Assembly (NCBI GenBank): GCA_028023455.1
Contig: JAQFVV010000012.1
Location: 6,794,499-6,858,498 of the forward strand
Direction of reading: 5' to 3'
Source: Epiperipatus broadwayi
Lineage: Eukaryota; Onychophora; Udeonychophora; Euonychophora; Peripatidae
DNA: 64,000 bases
In this document: one piece after another, positions 12,743-25,048 of the stretch
How positions within the stretch are numbered: position 1 is the first letter of the stretch
Layout: every line of letters starts with the position of its first letter
The notes under the pieces: generated by a model
Seen by the model: the letters and a program-made list of their open reading frames with translations, nothing else
Database searches by the model: none
Told to the model about the DNA's origin: nothing
Translations under genes and position numbers: made by a program

Positions 12743-12838
12743 CCATGTGTCATAGCATCGGCCGGGAAGCAAACCCGCTAACCCGGAACAACTGCTTGTA
12801 AGGTTGCTGTGCTGACCTCTTGACCACCAATGCTTGAC
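12743..12838 (-). repeat. tRNA-derived SINE head (TAC-anticodon class)
   Basis: On the minus strand the tRNA-like body starts GCATTGG and ends CCGATGC, a 7-bp acceptor stem with one wobble pair. The A-box region reads TGGTCAAGAGGTCAGCA and the B-box region GGGTTTGCTTCCCGG. The same class occurs twice in tandem at 62.5-62.7 kb. There the anticodon loop CTTACAA gives a TAC anticodon; the arm in this copy is mutated. Confidence 0.65.
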
Positions 12839-13679
12839 TAGCTTATAAATGGATACTACATTCCATTATAAAATGCACCGATGCCCAATTTGTTGAAAAA
12901 GGCATACAAATATATAAATCAGCAGTTTTTATCATATCATTCATCAAATCTGATAGTTATATTTTTTATATAATGTTATATTAAGAATGCAACTATTTTT
13001 ATTTTTTTCATTCACTATGATTTCTCTACATGATTGCTGATATCACTAATAATATCATAATGTGTGGAATAAACTACTAATGCATTGATATGTGGAAAGT
13101 GATTTGTGCCGATAACATTAAATCTGAGAGTTGTGTCTTTTCTTAGTAATGATTTTATAATAATATATATAATGCATTTTCAAAATATGTTTGATAAATT
13201 GTTTAAATTTTTTTTATAATAAAGAGTAAAACAGCCTCAGATAGTTGTTTTGAGATCAAGAATTTCCCCAATATCTCTTCACAAAGTTCTTATAAAGGAA
13301 AAAGATACCATGTTAGCCAACTGCTTGGTGGTAAAGATTTTAATCTTTTTATATATTTATATTATAGTTAATAGTAATTAATTACTAATTTATTAACCTT
13401 TATAAAAATAATTATTTTCCTAAAATAAATTTTAGCATATACTTGGAAAATAATCTTGCATTTTCTAACTTTTTCAAAGTGATGGTATCCTTAACTTCAC
13501 TCTTTATATTTCACAGTACCCTTGAGAAAAATATCTATTTTTTAAAATTGATTTACTTTTTAATTATTATTTATGTGAGAGACATAATAGCTTGTTGCTT
13601 TTAAGTTTTTGATTATTCATTAAATAATGATATAACTGAAATGCAGGCTTATTATATACCTGTATCAATATATGTAATA

Positions 13680-13765
13680 TATAGGGTATACGAGCACAGA
13701 CTTTCACATTACCCACCACTCTCTGCTCTTATCTTTCTCATATCACTGATACACTTGAACACATA
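13680..13765 (-). repeat. Family A fragment (terminal part only)
   Basis: Contains the 'cacagactttcaca' end, the 'acccaccactct' block and the 'cactgatacac' block shared with the copies at 480-850 and 52.0 kb. The hammerhead core is not present. Confidence 0.55.
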
Positions 13766-13879
13766 ATGATGTAACAATGAACATAATTCCAACTAATTAA
13801 ATTAAGACAATAATTTAGTATTAACCTAAAGCATTTATTTTTAATGATACTATGTTCAAATACAAAAACAAACAAACAA

Positions 13880-13985
13880 ATATAATTTATTTAAAACAGG
13901 CAAAACTCTCCATATAGTAGTGCCACTCAGTGCCAACCAAAGTAATCTAGCATAAGAAATAGTGATCATGTGATATAATTTATTT
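13880..13985 (+). mobile_element. Family B minimal element with 13-bp target-site duplication
   Basis: An 80-bp element (13893-13972) is flanked by perfect 13-bp direct repeats ATATAATTTATTT at 13880-13892 and 13973-13985. It consists of the first 54 bp of the family B arm (AACAGGCAAAACTCTCC and on to AGTAATC) fused to the family B 3' tail (TAGCATAAGAAATAGTGATC...). All internal sequence, including both ribozymes, is missing. Confidence 0.85.
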
Positions 13986-16089
13986 CCAAAATAATATAGA
14001 AAAGCAATCTTATTATTAATACATATTCAATTGTTTTATAAATGTAAAATTAAAATTGAAATTAGATTTTATATTGTTACAACATTTTTAATGTTGCTGA
14101 ATTCTGACTTCAGAAATACCCTGTACACATGGGTTATTATTGCTAACACCATTTCATGTATCTGTAGAATCGTCTTTTTATTATTACTGACAAAAAATTT
14201 TTTATAAACTTCCACATTTGAAAAATTTTCCAAGCATACAAAAGATGCAAAGTCCTAACAGTAGTGTTAAAAAACTATTCTGAATGAAATTTACAAACAT
14301 CTTTCAAACTGTGGCAATATAAAAATCTCATTCGCACATCAATCTAGCCACTGTTAATGGAAACTGGCCATGCAAAGAACTCTTGCAGCATTTAAAAGTG
14401 CCTAATGTACCATAAACTTCCTGCACATGTGTACAATGTAGACTCAAATATCAATAGACAACTGGGAGTTATTGCAACTTAGAAAAGAAACACTTAAATG
14501 TCACAACAATGTGATGGCAATTTTATGCCATTAACAATTTATTCTAGGAACTCAGTACCTTACCAGGCATATCTAGATCATAACTGGAACATTATCATTT
14601 TTATACCACATCATTGCACTGAACATGAAATGGAAAATTTTTGTTGCATACTTAGAATAATGATGGTAATATAAGTTTTGTTGTATCAGATGTACTTATA
14701 TTCATTTAAAAATTAGAACATATTATTTATTTATTTTTTATTTCTATACTTTGCTGTATCTCTATGAAGTGTTCACATGTTCCTGGAATACTGCAAAATC
14801 CTGATAGGGAAAAGCTGATTTACTTAATAAAATTTCCAAATTCTATCCAAGTGTAAATCTTGGATAATGTGTGCATCTATATTATATATGTTGTTGGGTT
14901 TTTTTCATTATTTATCCTTTATATATAAGAATATTTATAAAAAAAATGTAAACATTTTATTGCATTTGATATTTAATATTTAAGAATTATTATTAAACAT
15001 AGCAGATTAATGAAATATAAGCATTTCTACTTTGGGCATCACATTATTAGTTGCATAATTCATATATATATATGCTCTGTGAATAGATAGGTATATTTAC
15101 TCTTTTTAAAAAAGACATTAACGTCAACATGACGTCAGTATGTATATTTACAATTTGTTTAATTGGATATGTACGCAGTGATTAACTCTGATTTGATCTA
15201 TCAACAATAAAATTGCTATATTAATGTAAACTGACAGAATGAATTGGATTATGTAAAATCTTTTTTTAATTAAAGATTACCAAAATTAAAATAGAAAATG
15301 AAATTTAATTAATTGTCTGTCTGACATTTAATGTTAATTGATAATATCTTCAGTGCATGTTTTATATTTCGGCCTAAAATAATAAACAATTATTTATTAA
15401 TATATCTTAATTAACTATCTTTAAATTTCTCTTTTTTTTAATTAATTTACTATGACATTATGACAACATCTATTTTAAAGATCATTAAACATATGAAATA
15501 TATTGAATATATACAATATTTATATATATGCAAATATCTATTTAAAGAAAAAGAGTAATAATTAAATAAATATGTTTTGGTTATCAGAGGTGCCATAGCT
15601 TGATATAATTTTTTAATCTATTGTTTATACTCTTCATTTTTATTTGAATATGCCCTTAATTTCAACTTGCTTTTTTTAAAATTTGATATAAAAAGGGGTT
15701 TTGTCTTTTTTTATCTTTCTTATTTTCCTTGTTTTTCCCCTTAATATACATTTCTCTATATTACGCAGCACAATATACAGAGTGCCTGATTAATATACAA
15801 CCTCTGAAAGAATACTCTACATGCATTATCTCTTTCCAAACGTCTAACTTTAATTTTGAAAAGTAAATGCTGTGTAAAAAAAGTGAAAATTATTTTTAAC
15901 AAAAACAATTTGTGCCCTTAGTAGACAGTATTATGTACTGAGAGTTGTGCATTAGATGGTTGCCTAATTATCTGAATAGCAGCAGCCCTAGTGAAACAAT
16001 GTGTTGGTGATAATTGTAAATAATAAAATATTTCTATCTGTAATAATTTTATAATAGTAGTGTTTCAGCAGTAGCAATAGTAGGAGTAA
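13986..16089. other. AT-rich spacer with one less AT-rich patch
   Basis: The stretch 14095-14660 is somewhat less AT-rich and lacks simple repeats, but has no ORF or motif I can name. The rest is low-complexity sequence with TA runs. Confidence 0.4.
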
Positions 16090-16670
16090 TAATGATGATG
16101 ATGATACTACTGCTATTGCTACTATTACTGCTATTGCTACTACTATTGCTACTGCTACTACTACTGCTACTGCTACTACTACTGCTATTGCTACTACTAC
16201 TGCTATTGCTACTACTACTGCTACTACTACTGTTATTGCTACTGCTACTGCTACTACTGCTATTGCTACTACTACTGCTACTGCTATTACTACTGCTATT
16301 GCTACTACTACTGCCACTACTACTGCTATTGCTACTACTACTGATATTGCTACTATTACTGCTACTGCTACTACTACTGCTATTGCTACTACTACTGCTA
16401 TTGCTACTACTACTGCTACTGCTATTACTACTGCTATTGCTACTACTACTGCCACTACTACTGCTATTGCTACTACTACTGCTACTGTTATTGCTACTAC
16501 TACTGCTGCTACTGCTACTACTACTGCTATTGCTACTGCTATTACTAGCTACTACTACTGCTACTGCTATCGCTACTACTACTGCTATTGCTACTACTAC
16601 TGCTACTACTACTGCTATTGCTACTACTACTGCTATTGCTACTACTACTGCTACTACTATTACTACTTTC
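16090..16670. repeat. Trinucleotide minisatellite (CTA/CTG/CTT mix)
   Basis: About 580 bp built almost entirely of triplets of the form (A/C)TX, arranged in higher-order units around 'gctattgctactactact' and 'gctactgctactactact' of 12, 15 and 18 bp. It is read as poly-Leu on the plus strand and as Ser/Asn- or Val/Ala-rich strings on the minus strand. These strings have no flanking coding sequence and are artefacts. The triplet register is almost never broken: one TAGCTA phase change is visible near 16547. Confidence 0.95.
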
Positions 16671-17940
16671 AAATATTAGGTAAATATATTCATCATTATT
16701 ATATTCTGCACCCTTTAAATCACAAATATGAAGACACTTTTATTTACAATAGACTCCCCTTTACTTGGCTCTACTACTTTTTTCCAAAGAAAATATTATG
16801 CAGCAACTTTAGATTCAATAAGAATTCAAATAGCTTCTAGTTAAAAATAACAGGTCTTAATAATATTAAATGGTTATCAAATTAGTCAAGAACTATCTAA
16901 TTAAAACAATTATTTAATTATCTAAATACATGTTGTCAAATCCAAATTTGATCTCCAGGTCATTATTATTACATATAATGTTATTTTATATAGCTTTGAA
17001 TATTTAAAAACAGAAAAGGCTTTCATTGGTTTAAATATTGTTATTCTAGCTTATTGCTTTCAATACTTCCAGTACACTAATCATAGCTATTATTCTTAAA
17101 AAAAATTACATGAAGTGCATTTCTTCAAAATGTCTATCCTTTACATGTTTTTTTCTGGCTTGAAAATAGCATGTATATTGGTCCAACAATTGATGGTTTT
17201 GTTTTAATGTGGTAAGTACTTTTCTTTTTCATTTCCAGCCTTTCCAAGCATTATATAAATTTTTAAATAAATTGGATTGTCTCTTAGTATGATCAAAAGT
17301 TTAAATCTGATCTAACTCAATATTCCCTTGTTATTTTTCATGACATCCATAATATTATCAAAAGTCCTTGCTGTTATCATAATTCAAACACATTTGTTCT
17401 TTTCCTATTCTTTTTTATTGTAGTATATTGACAACAACTGTGATTTAATGCAATGATCTTCAAGTAATGGTTTTTAGTCTTCATCTCTTTCAAACACAAT
17501 TAATATGGCTTTGAGGTAGAAAGCGATTCAGTTTGTAATGCGATTCATCCCCCTCCCCCCAAGCTACACTTGACATTTAAACATATGTATATAAACAAAT
17601 ATAAATTATAATTTTAGAAATTAAATATAATAAATTACAATTAATAAAATCTACAGAGTAAATCACTGATAAACATTTGATTAATCTTAAATAGTGCAAT
17701 AAATTTTAGTTGCAACAAACTAAGAACTAACTAAAATAAGTTAACAGTTTCCATTCAGAAATAAAATGAATCGATATGGAAATAAACAAACTTTGTATCA
17801 TTAACTTTCTTTCATGGGTATTAAACTTTTGGACTCACAATTTTCAACTATTTCACATCAATGTATTAATTATTACTATTAATCATTCATTAAAGTAGAT
17901 ATTATTCTTAATTTACATGTAACTATTAGATCCTAAAATC
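16671..17940. other. AT-rich spacer
   Basis: No supported gene or repeat family. A C-rich run lies near 17549-17560. Confidence 0.45.
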
Positions 17941-18117
17941 TAGGAGCAATACTCTCACACCCAAGGCTCTTCACTGATGAAAGCCACAAACTAGAAACTA
18001 GTTTGGAGATATTGGATGAGTAGGCACTAGATAAGGATTTTATGTGCAAAACTTCCTGCATCCATTGATTACTCTGGCTTGCACTGAGTTGGCACTACTG
18101 TATGGAGAGTTTTGCCT
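17941..18117 (+). mobile_element. Family B fragment (right arm)
   Basis: This is the right half of the family B fold-back, from the 'actctcacacccaaggctct' region to 'ggagagttttgcct'. No left arm or 3' tail was found beside it and no target-site duplication is obvious, so it is a truncated or rearranged copy. It carries a hammerhead-like core at 17959-18017. Confidence 0.75.
17959..18017 (+). ncRNA. Hammerhead ribozyme, family B, weak stem II
   Basis: CTGATGA lies at 17974-17980 and GAAA at 17994-17997. A 2-bp stem III (AC/GT, loop TA) is followed by cleavage site GTT, between 18003 and 18004. Stem I is good: TCTTCA pairs with TGGAGA and, across an internal loop, ACCCAA pairs with TTGGAT. Stem II has decayed from GGC/GCC to AGC/CTA and is barely paired, so activity is doubtful. 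Confidence 0.65.
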
Positions 18118-19936
18118 CTGTGTGTCTTACATATAAATTTTAATATTTAATTACATATTAATATATCTGTTTTTTAATTATAAATAAACACATGGAATAA
18201 CTTAATGTCATTTTTTCTTTTTATTGTTCTTTCACAAAAGTTCAACATTTTTACTTTTATATATTAGATCATACTATTTACTCTCATAAATTGATATTCA
18301 CCTAATTTTTAATTTAATTATCCTTCTGTGTATTTCTAGACTTTTATTTACAAATGCTTCTAATATCTTTTTAGTTTCAATTTACTCTTTTCTAAAGGAT
18401 AAACTAGTGCTTGTATTCAAGTGAGACATCATTTAGTTTACATATATTATTATTTTTTTCAACTAGAACTATTTTTTTTTTTTCTATTTTTTTTTTGTTA
18501 CTTAAGAAATCCGCCATGATAACAATTACAATTCTAAAATGTAAATATCCTATTATATATGCATATGCTCTGTGTGACTGCAAATTGATAAAAGCAGATT
18601 TAGAATTATATTTCTGAATCAATTCTTAGTGAGTAAAATTTAAAAACCTCTCAAGTTGGTCAAAAGAAAATTTAACATATTGAAACAGATATACTGTTCA
18701 TGTATATATTTAGAAGATCCCCCCCCCCCCAATTAAAAAGACTAATAATATTTTAAATCAGACTAGCAATGTTTTAAAAATAAAAAAAAGAAATTATACT
18801 AAATATTTTAAAGAAGAGAAAGAAATAATGAAATTTGACCGCAATTGAAAATAATGCTTTGGTCAAATTAAAAGTAAATCGAACTTTTTAAAATGGAAAA
18901 AAGAAAAGCAAATACATTTATATTTGCAATTAAAGAAAGTATAAATCTTTTTTTATTAAAATTAATAAATTCAAGTTAAAAATCAATCAAACAAAAGAAA
19001 TCTTCAAACATTAAAACTTAGATTGAAGAAAAGTTCTAACACAGAATAAATGTAGGTGCCAAATCACCATGCTGCAGACAATAAAAAATTAAGATTCAAA
19101 AACACATCAAGGCAGATAATCAAAAATAGCCACTAATTAAAAGTTTGTTCCCTCCAAAGAAAAACTGTCCAATGATTTAGGGGATTAAAAAACACAGACA
19201 AGGATGAAAAAGCTGCTACCAATGGGAGAAAAGGAACATGTAAGCTGAATCTGTTTGTCAGGAAGGAAAAAATATAAATAGTCTGGAAAATCAGTAGAAG
19301 ATGATGATGATGATGATTATTATTATTATTAATTGATTCAGAGATACAAGATTTAATTACAAGACTACTAAAAAAGTGACTTAATGGAACCATCAAACAG
19401 CCTAATGAAAAATCCTAATATGATAATAGGCTAGAGACCACTTGTTCTCTCTATCTGCCCACCATGTGAACTCCAAACCTTGCCTAGAAGTTTTAATATG
19501 CCAATCAAGACAGACTCCCAGTTATTTAGTAATGCAGCAATAAATGAAGACATGAAATTTAGAGGTAAGCAATTAAAAATGATTCAATGACAATAAAATA
19601 TGAATTAAAATTATAGCTATTAATTTTTATAAAACAAAAGAGAGAAAATGTTATATTATTAGTCTTAAGAAAAGTTTTCACAATCAATTATTAACTTCAG
19701 TCAAAAGTTGACATAGTTTTTTTATCTTTATTTAAAAATGAAAACAAGAAATGAAAATCGTTATTATTTAATTAAAAACACTCATACACATATATATGTG
19801 TTATATATTTCATTAGTTAAATGCCAATTATTTTCTAAAATTTAAGATATGTTCAAATAATAGAAATACTTCTAATAATATAATTGTAATAATTATTTCA
19901 AATGAACCAGCTAAATGGAAATATCAATCAAAGATA
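18118..19936. other. AT-rich spacer
   Basis: No supported gene. Contains a C run at 18720-18730 and a short GAT/TTA microsatellite at 19300-19331. The small ORFs here (18404-18622, 19133-19396) are low-complexity. Confidence 0.45.
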
Positions 19937-21290
19937 TGTTAAAAATAATAAAATGCTATATAAATCATAATTACTTATATGCATGTTAGCTATATCTTAA
20001 TAAAATAATAAAAAGATAGAGATAAAACTATTGTTAGACCAGATTTGTATGCTGCAAATTCAAAACAAAGACAATTGAAAATGCTGAAGTTGCAGCATTA
20101 TTTATAAACTATAGAACAAGGAACAAGTTAAAAATTGCCACAAGAAAAAAACTTATGTTTAAAGAAAAGTAAACCCAAAGTGTAAATTTTACTAAATCAA
20201 ATTGTAAATATAATGTAATAGAAACTATATAAGCCAAAGAAAGTAATAAAGTACCTTTTGAAACATAAAATAATAAAATGTATGTGTATAAATATACATC
20301 TATACTGGATTGGATTATAAATGCTCCATAAACATGGAATTGCTGATATTACCTGCTTACCTACCTGTAATGATTCTTAAAAATAATAAAATGCTTTATG
20401 AATCATAAATACTTATATGCATGTTAGCTATATCTTAATAAAATAATAAAATGTATGTGTATAAATATACATCTATACTTGATGGATTATAAATGCTCCA
20501 CATGTAATTGCTGATATTACCTGATTACCTACCTGTAATGATTCTTAAAAACAATAAGATGCTATATGAGTCATAAATGCTTTTGTGCATATTATATATA
20601 TCTTAATAAAATAACAACACATATGTGTATAAATATACATCTACCTGAAATACTTTCACAAACCTGGAGTAATAATTGTATTACTGATATTATCTGCACA
20701 TCTACTCAAAATGTTTCTACAGACCCGGAATAAATGATTACAAACATTTATGTGTTAATCTAATATGTATACCTACCTGAAATGCTTTCACAACCCCAGA
20801 ATAATAATTGTAATAGTGATATTATTTGTTCATCTACTTTAAATGCCTCTATAGACTCGAAATCAATAATCAAAAACATTTATTCATAAATTGTGTATGT
20901 GTACATGCTTAAAATGCTTCTACTGACCTGGAATAAATGGTTAAAAACATTTTCTTATTAATTGTATACGTATATCTATCTGAAATGCTTTTATCAACAT
21001 CAGAGGATGATTATGAACACAAATATTATCTGCATCCCTACTTGAAATGCTTCTATCAGCATCAAAATGTGATTATCAATACTTGTATATTAATTGTATA
21101 AAATGTGTCTTTGGACTTCTCATCATGTGAACTAAGAAAATGGATTTTTGCTTGGATAACCTATATGAAATATCTTTAGACTTCTTCTCATCATGTGAAC
21201 TAAAAAAATGAGTTTTTGCTTGGATAACCTACCTGAAATATTTCTAGACTTCTTCTCATTATATGAACTATATTAGAAGAATTTGCTAAT
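19937..21290 (+). repeat. Degenerate tandem repeat, basal unit about 68 bp
   Basis: Blocks such as 'tatgtgtataaatatacatc' recur at 20281, 20454 and 20622 (spacing 173 and 168). The block starting 'ctacctgaaat' recurs at 20641 and 20773 (spacing 132). At the right end 'catcatgtgaacta' recurs at 21121, 21189 and, mutated, 21257 (spacing 68). The longer spacings near 130-170 look like dimers or expanded versions of a 65-68-bp unit. Not coding. Confidence 0.75.
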
Positions 21291-21379
21291 GAATTATTGT
21301 TAATAAAATTGTTGTTATTAAAAATTAATTTTAGTTGTTCAGTTCCATTTTTGCACCACTAATTAATTATTCATTGCAT

Positions 21380-21670
21380 CTTGCTCACAAGAATCTCATA
21401 CCTCCTGAGCTATGTCTGGCATAACAAGATGATAGTAAGTAAGGCTGTATTGAGATGGAACTCTAGTGGCGCCATTTGGGAAACCAAACACATAAATCTC
21501 TAGATGCTTCCAGTCTCTATAATGCTACATCCTCTAATGAGTAGGAAATATTGTTATAGGTGGGGTGACGTTGCATTGGAGAATACCAATCGATAGTTCC
21601 TTCCTGCAATATGCTCATCAGGAAATAAAATCAACAAAGAGTGAGATTGTTTCTTGTCTGGTTACAATAT
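21380..21670. other. Less AT-rich segment of unknown nature
   Basis: A stretch of about 290 bp with clearly higher G+C, including 'ctagtggcgccatttggga' and 'ggtggggtgacgttgcattg'. No ORF. It may be part of a retroelement end, but I cannot identify it. Confidence 0.3.
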
Positions 21671-22849
21671 ATATATAAAGCTAAATATAAATTATGGTTC
21701 AATGTCTATAATGCATGATGTAACACTCCCTTTATAATAATAAAAATACTTTTATTACTGTTGTGACTTATTATGTAAGAATTCATAAACACTCCTCTGA
21801 TAAATCTATATTATTTTAGCTTTTTTTTACTTTCCTAGTAAGAATGACTAAATATATATTTTACCATTGTAGATGAATGGATATCTAGCCAGTCTTGATT
21901 GTATGATTAGAAAGCTTACTATATATCTTATACCTTATTTAAGATATTTTCAGTGACTTAAAAAAAATCCATCTGGATCTGAATCCAAATCAAAAGCAAT
22001 GAAGTAGTAAAGTATTAATTGAGATATTAAAGATTACTGATTATTGCATGCTATAGTTACCAATGATGACTATGATTTTATTACTTAAAAATGAAACTGA
22101 TATAGATATAAATTAAAACTAGAGCAGGAAAAAAAGTTGATATTAAAGTTAGAGGAATAAAATATAAGATGATAATATTTAGTAGATAACAACAAATAAG
22201 TTTTTCAAGATATCAAATGATCTTTGAAAACCAAAATAACTTGCTAAGCTAACAGTTATATTCAGTTAACTAAGCAAACTATTTTTTACTTTTCCGCAAA
22301 TTGATCTAGTATAGTCTGCTAATCTTACCATTATCTTAAACCATCAAACATAAAAATAATAATGTCATTGTGAGTCAATGAAAGTGTTAATTTGAAAGAA
22401 AGTTATAAATGTGTATTTAATAATATTAATTAAAAAAAATAAAATGAATGTATTTACTACTGGAAAAATATGTTGCTTAATAAAATAAAGGAGTAGAATT
22501 ATTGATATTTAGTAATAGTTGTTTGTAACAGATCCATGTAGGAAAAGTATTTTAAGGGGTAATTCAATTCTTAATTTATGAAAATGCTGTCTGTTAAAAT
22601 GATATTATATAGAAATATTCAATCAATTTTAAAAGACAAAAGTGCATGCTTTAAAAGGTCATATGCAGCGATGAACCTGTTGTTGTTGTTTTTTTTTATG
22701 AGAGATACTTGAGTAAATTTAAATGTTTAATAGTCTTAAATTATGAATGATCATAGTTTAACTGATTTATCTGGAAAGAGAAATAAACTAAATGGGTGGA
22801 GAAAGTATTATATCTATGTAAAAAGATGGATGGACAATCTGTTTTTATG
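21671..22849. other. AT-rich spacer
   Basis: Nothing supported. Confidence 0.45.
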
Positions 22850-22935
22850 TATTTATATAATACCACTAAACATCATATGATCACCACGAGTGGCACTACT
22901 GTATGAAGCGTTTTGCCTGTTTTATTTGTATAATA
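22850..22935 (-). mobile_element. Family B minimal element with 13-bp target-site duplication
   Basis: On the minus strand this 60-bp element (22863-22922) reads as the start of the family B arm (AAAACAGGCAAAACGC and on to GTGCCACTCG) joined directly to the 3' tail (TGGTGATCATATGATGTTTAG). The flanks 22850-22862 and 22923-22935 are 13-bp direct repeats with one mismatch (TATTTATATAATA / TATTTGTATAATA). It is the shortest copy seen and retains both ends. Confidence 0.82.
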
Positions 22936-24555
22936 ATGGAAAGAAAGGATTTAGAATTTAATAAATGAGAAATATTATGAGAATAATAAAAATTTACATT
23001 GTGTGAAATAGACTGGGGGAAGGAGGATAATGGAGACTAAAAATGTTTCAAAATATATACAAAAAGCTGTGTTTTATATATATATATCAGTAAGTAATTG
23101 GAATTTGTTTATAATAATATGAATTGGATAGATATTATTTAGGGCAAAACGTGTACTCTAAAATTTCGAAATATATATAAATGAAACAGGAAAAAGTTTG
23201 AAATGTAGATTATAATGTATATGAAGGATATTAAATTCACAGAAAAAGGAAGTGATAAAATATTAACATTGGATTAAGATTTATACTTGTAGTATTTTGA
23301 GATTTGAAAATCATCAAGTCTTCATATTTGCTTGTGTTGTTTAGCACAGCGAAATATTAATGACCTCAAGAAATTAAAGTAAATTTTAAAAAATGTTTAG
23401 GATTACTATTCGTTTTCAGCGCTCAAACATCACATGTTAGTCCAAGCAACAGACCATTCAATTATTATTATTGCAGGATATACAAAATATTTATTCTGAT
23501 CATCAATCCAGAATATTGCTAAGTACAAAAGTATATAAGATTTGTTTATAATTTTATGTTTAAATAAACGTAATCGTAAAAGGGTTATTGTGAATGAAAT
23601 TTAACCTGGATGATCTCAAATAACAAATTATTGAAAATAATGATAAATTTAAGAATTGCATGTTTACAATAGATTGAAATTTTACTGCAGACATGTTAGT
23701 TTTAATCTCCTGGTACTTACATCCTTACAAAAGCTTAATGATTTTTGGAAGTTTAGTAAATCAATCATAGACAAACTAATTGATTTAAAATAAGGTTTCC
23801 TGTTAGATATCTGAGCAATGAAATGTTCTAATAAATAATATGCTAAATTAAGCTGTTTTTTAAGTCTAAATTTGTAATTTTAAAGAAATTTAAAAATACT
23901 AGGAGAAGAAATTGATTATTGTTTAAAAATGGAATTCAGATGATTTCAACAAAAAGATGTACAATCTATCTTAAAGGCTTGGCTAGAAAACCGATTTATT
24001 GTTTACGAAACTCTCTCGACAATAGGCACTGTGATCAATAAATATACAAACATTTGATCATCATCAATACGGTGGTTTAGTATTTCCGACCAAATAGAAA
24101 TAAACACATAAATGGAAAAGATAAATAAGTTAAAATTATAAATAGACAAATGAATTTAATAATTCCCCAATAAGCAGAGATAAATGTACTAGACTGATAG
24201 ATGATAGGCAGATCAGAGAAATAAATAAAATATTAAATAAACCCATATTTAAATAAATAAATAAATAGAAAATATATAAATTGAAAAAAAAAAAAGACAG
24301 TCAAATCTATTTGGATAAATAAATAAGGTGATATATATTTTATTATGTTGACTATTAGGAAAAGGAGGATATACTGATAAATAGATACTTAAGAAATTTG
24401 ATAGATAAAAAATATAGTCAATTAGATACAAAGATAAAGGAAATAGATTTGTTACCAATTAGCATATGGATATGGATAAGTGGATAAGCAGACAAATGAA
24501 AAATAATTGATAGGATAAATAATTATTTATAATGATAACAAAAGAAATAATCACT
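22936..24555. other. AT-rich spacer
   Basis: Nothing supported beyond AAAT- and GATA-like low-complexity tracts near 24100-24480. Confidence 0.45.
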
Positions 24556-24879
24556 AACAGCATTATAAAAACAGGCTAAACTCTCCATACAGTAGTGCCA
24601 CTCAGTGCCAACCAGAGTAATCAATGGATGCCAGGAGGCTTGTGCATAAAATTCCTATCTAGTGCTTACTCATTCAACATCCCCAAACTAGTATCTGGCT
24701 TGTGGCCTTCTTCAGTCACAAGCTTTAGATCTGAGAGCACTGCACCTAGATCTTAGGTTTACTCTGGTTGGCACTGAGTGGCACTACTGTATGGAGAGTT
24801 TTGCCTGTTTTAATAACAGTAATTTGCTAGCATAAGAAATAGTGATCGTGTGATGTTTGGTGGTTTAACATCATTATAA
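24556..24879 (+). mobile_element. Family B fold-back element with 13-bp target-site duplication
   Basis: A 298-bp element (24569-24866) is flanked by AACAGCATTATAA and AACATCATTATAA (one mismatch). The left arm begins AAACAGGCTAAACTC. The right arm, its inverse, ends GAGAGTTTTGCCTGTTT and is followed by the unique 3' tail to TTTGGTGGTTT. The right arm is shortened, so only one hammerhead region remains. It lies on the minus strand (about 24684-24742) and is damaged: CTGAAGA for CTGATGA and GATA for GAAA. Confidence 0.85.
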
Positions 24880-25048
24880 TCATTATTTATCATCAAAATA
24901 TTTCCTGCATATATTAATCATGAGCACTTTCTTTCTTTCAATCTTTTGCTTTATTCTTGAAACCATCATATTTAGATTCTTTTTTTAGATCAGACAACTT
25001 TTTGTTTTTATCCTTTTTTAAAAAATCTTTGCAGATTGTTTTAATAAA

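Noticed and set aside
15988-16679. Long ORFs of poly-Leu, Ser/Asn-rich and Val/Ala-rich protein
   Set aside because: They are frames through a trinucleotide array on both strands with no coding flanks.
19937-21290. CRISPR array
   Set aside because: Units are degenerate with no constant repeat and unique spacer pattern, and the DNA is eukaryotic in character.
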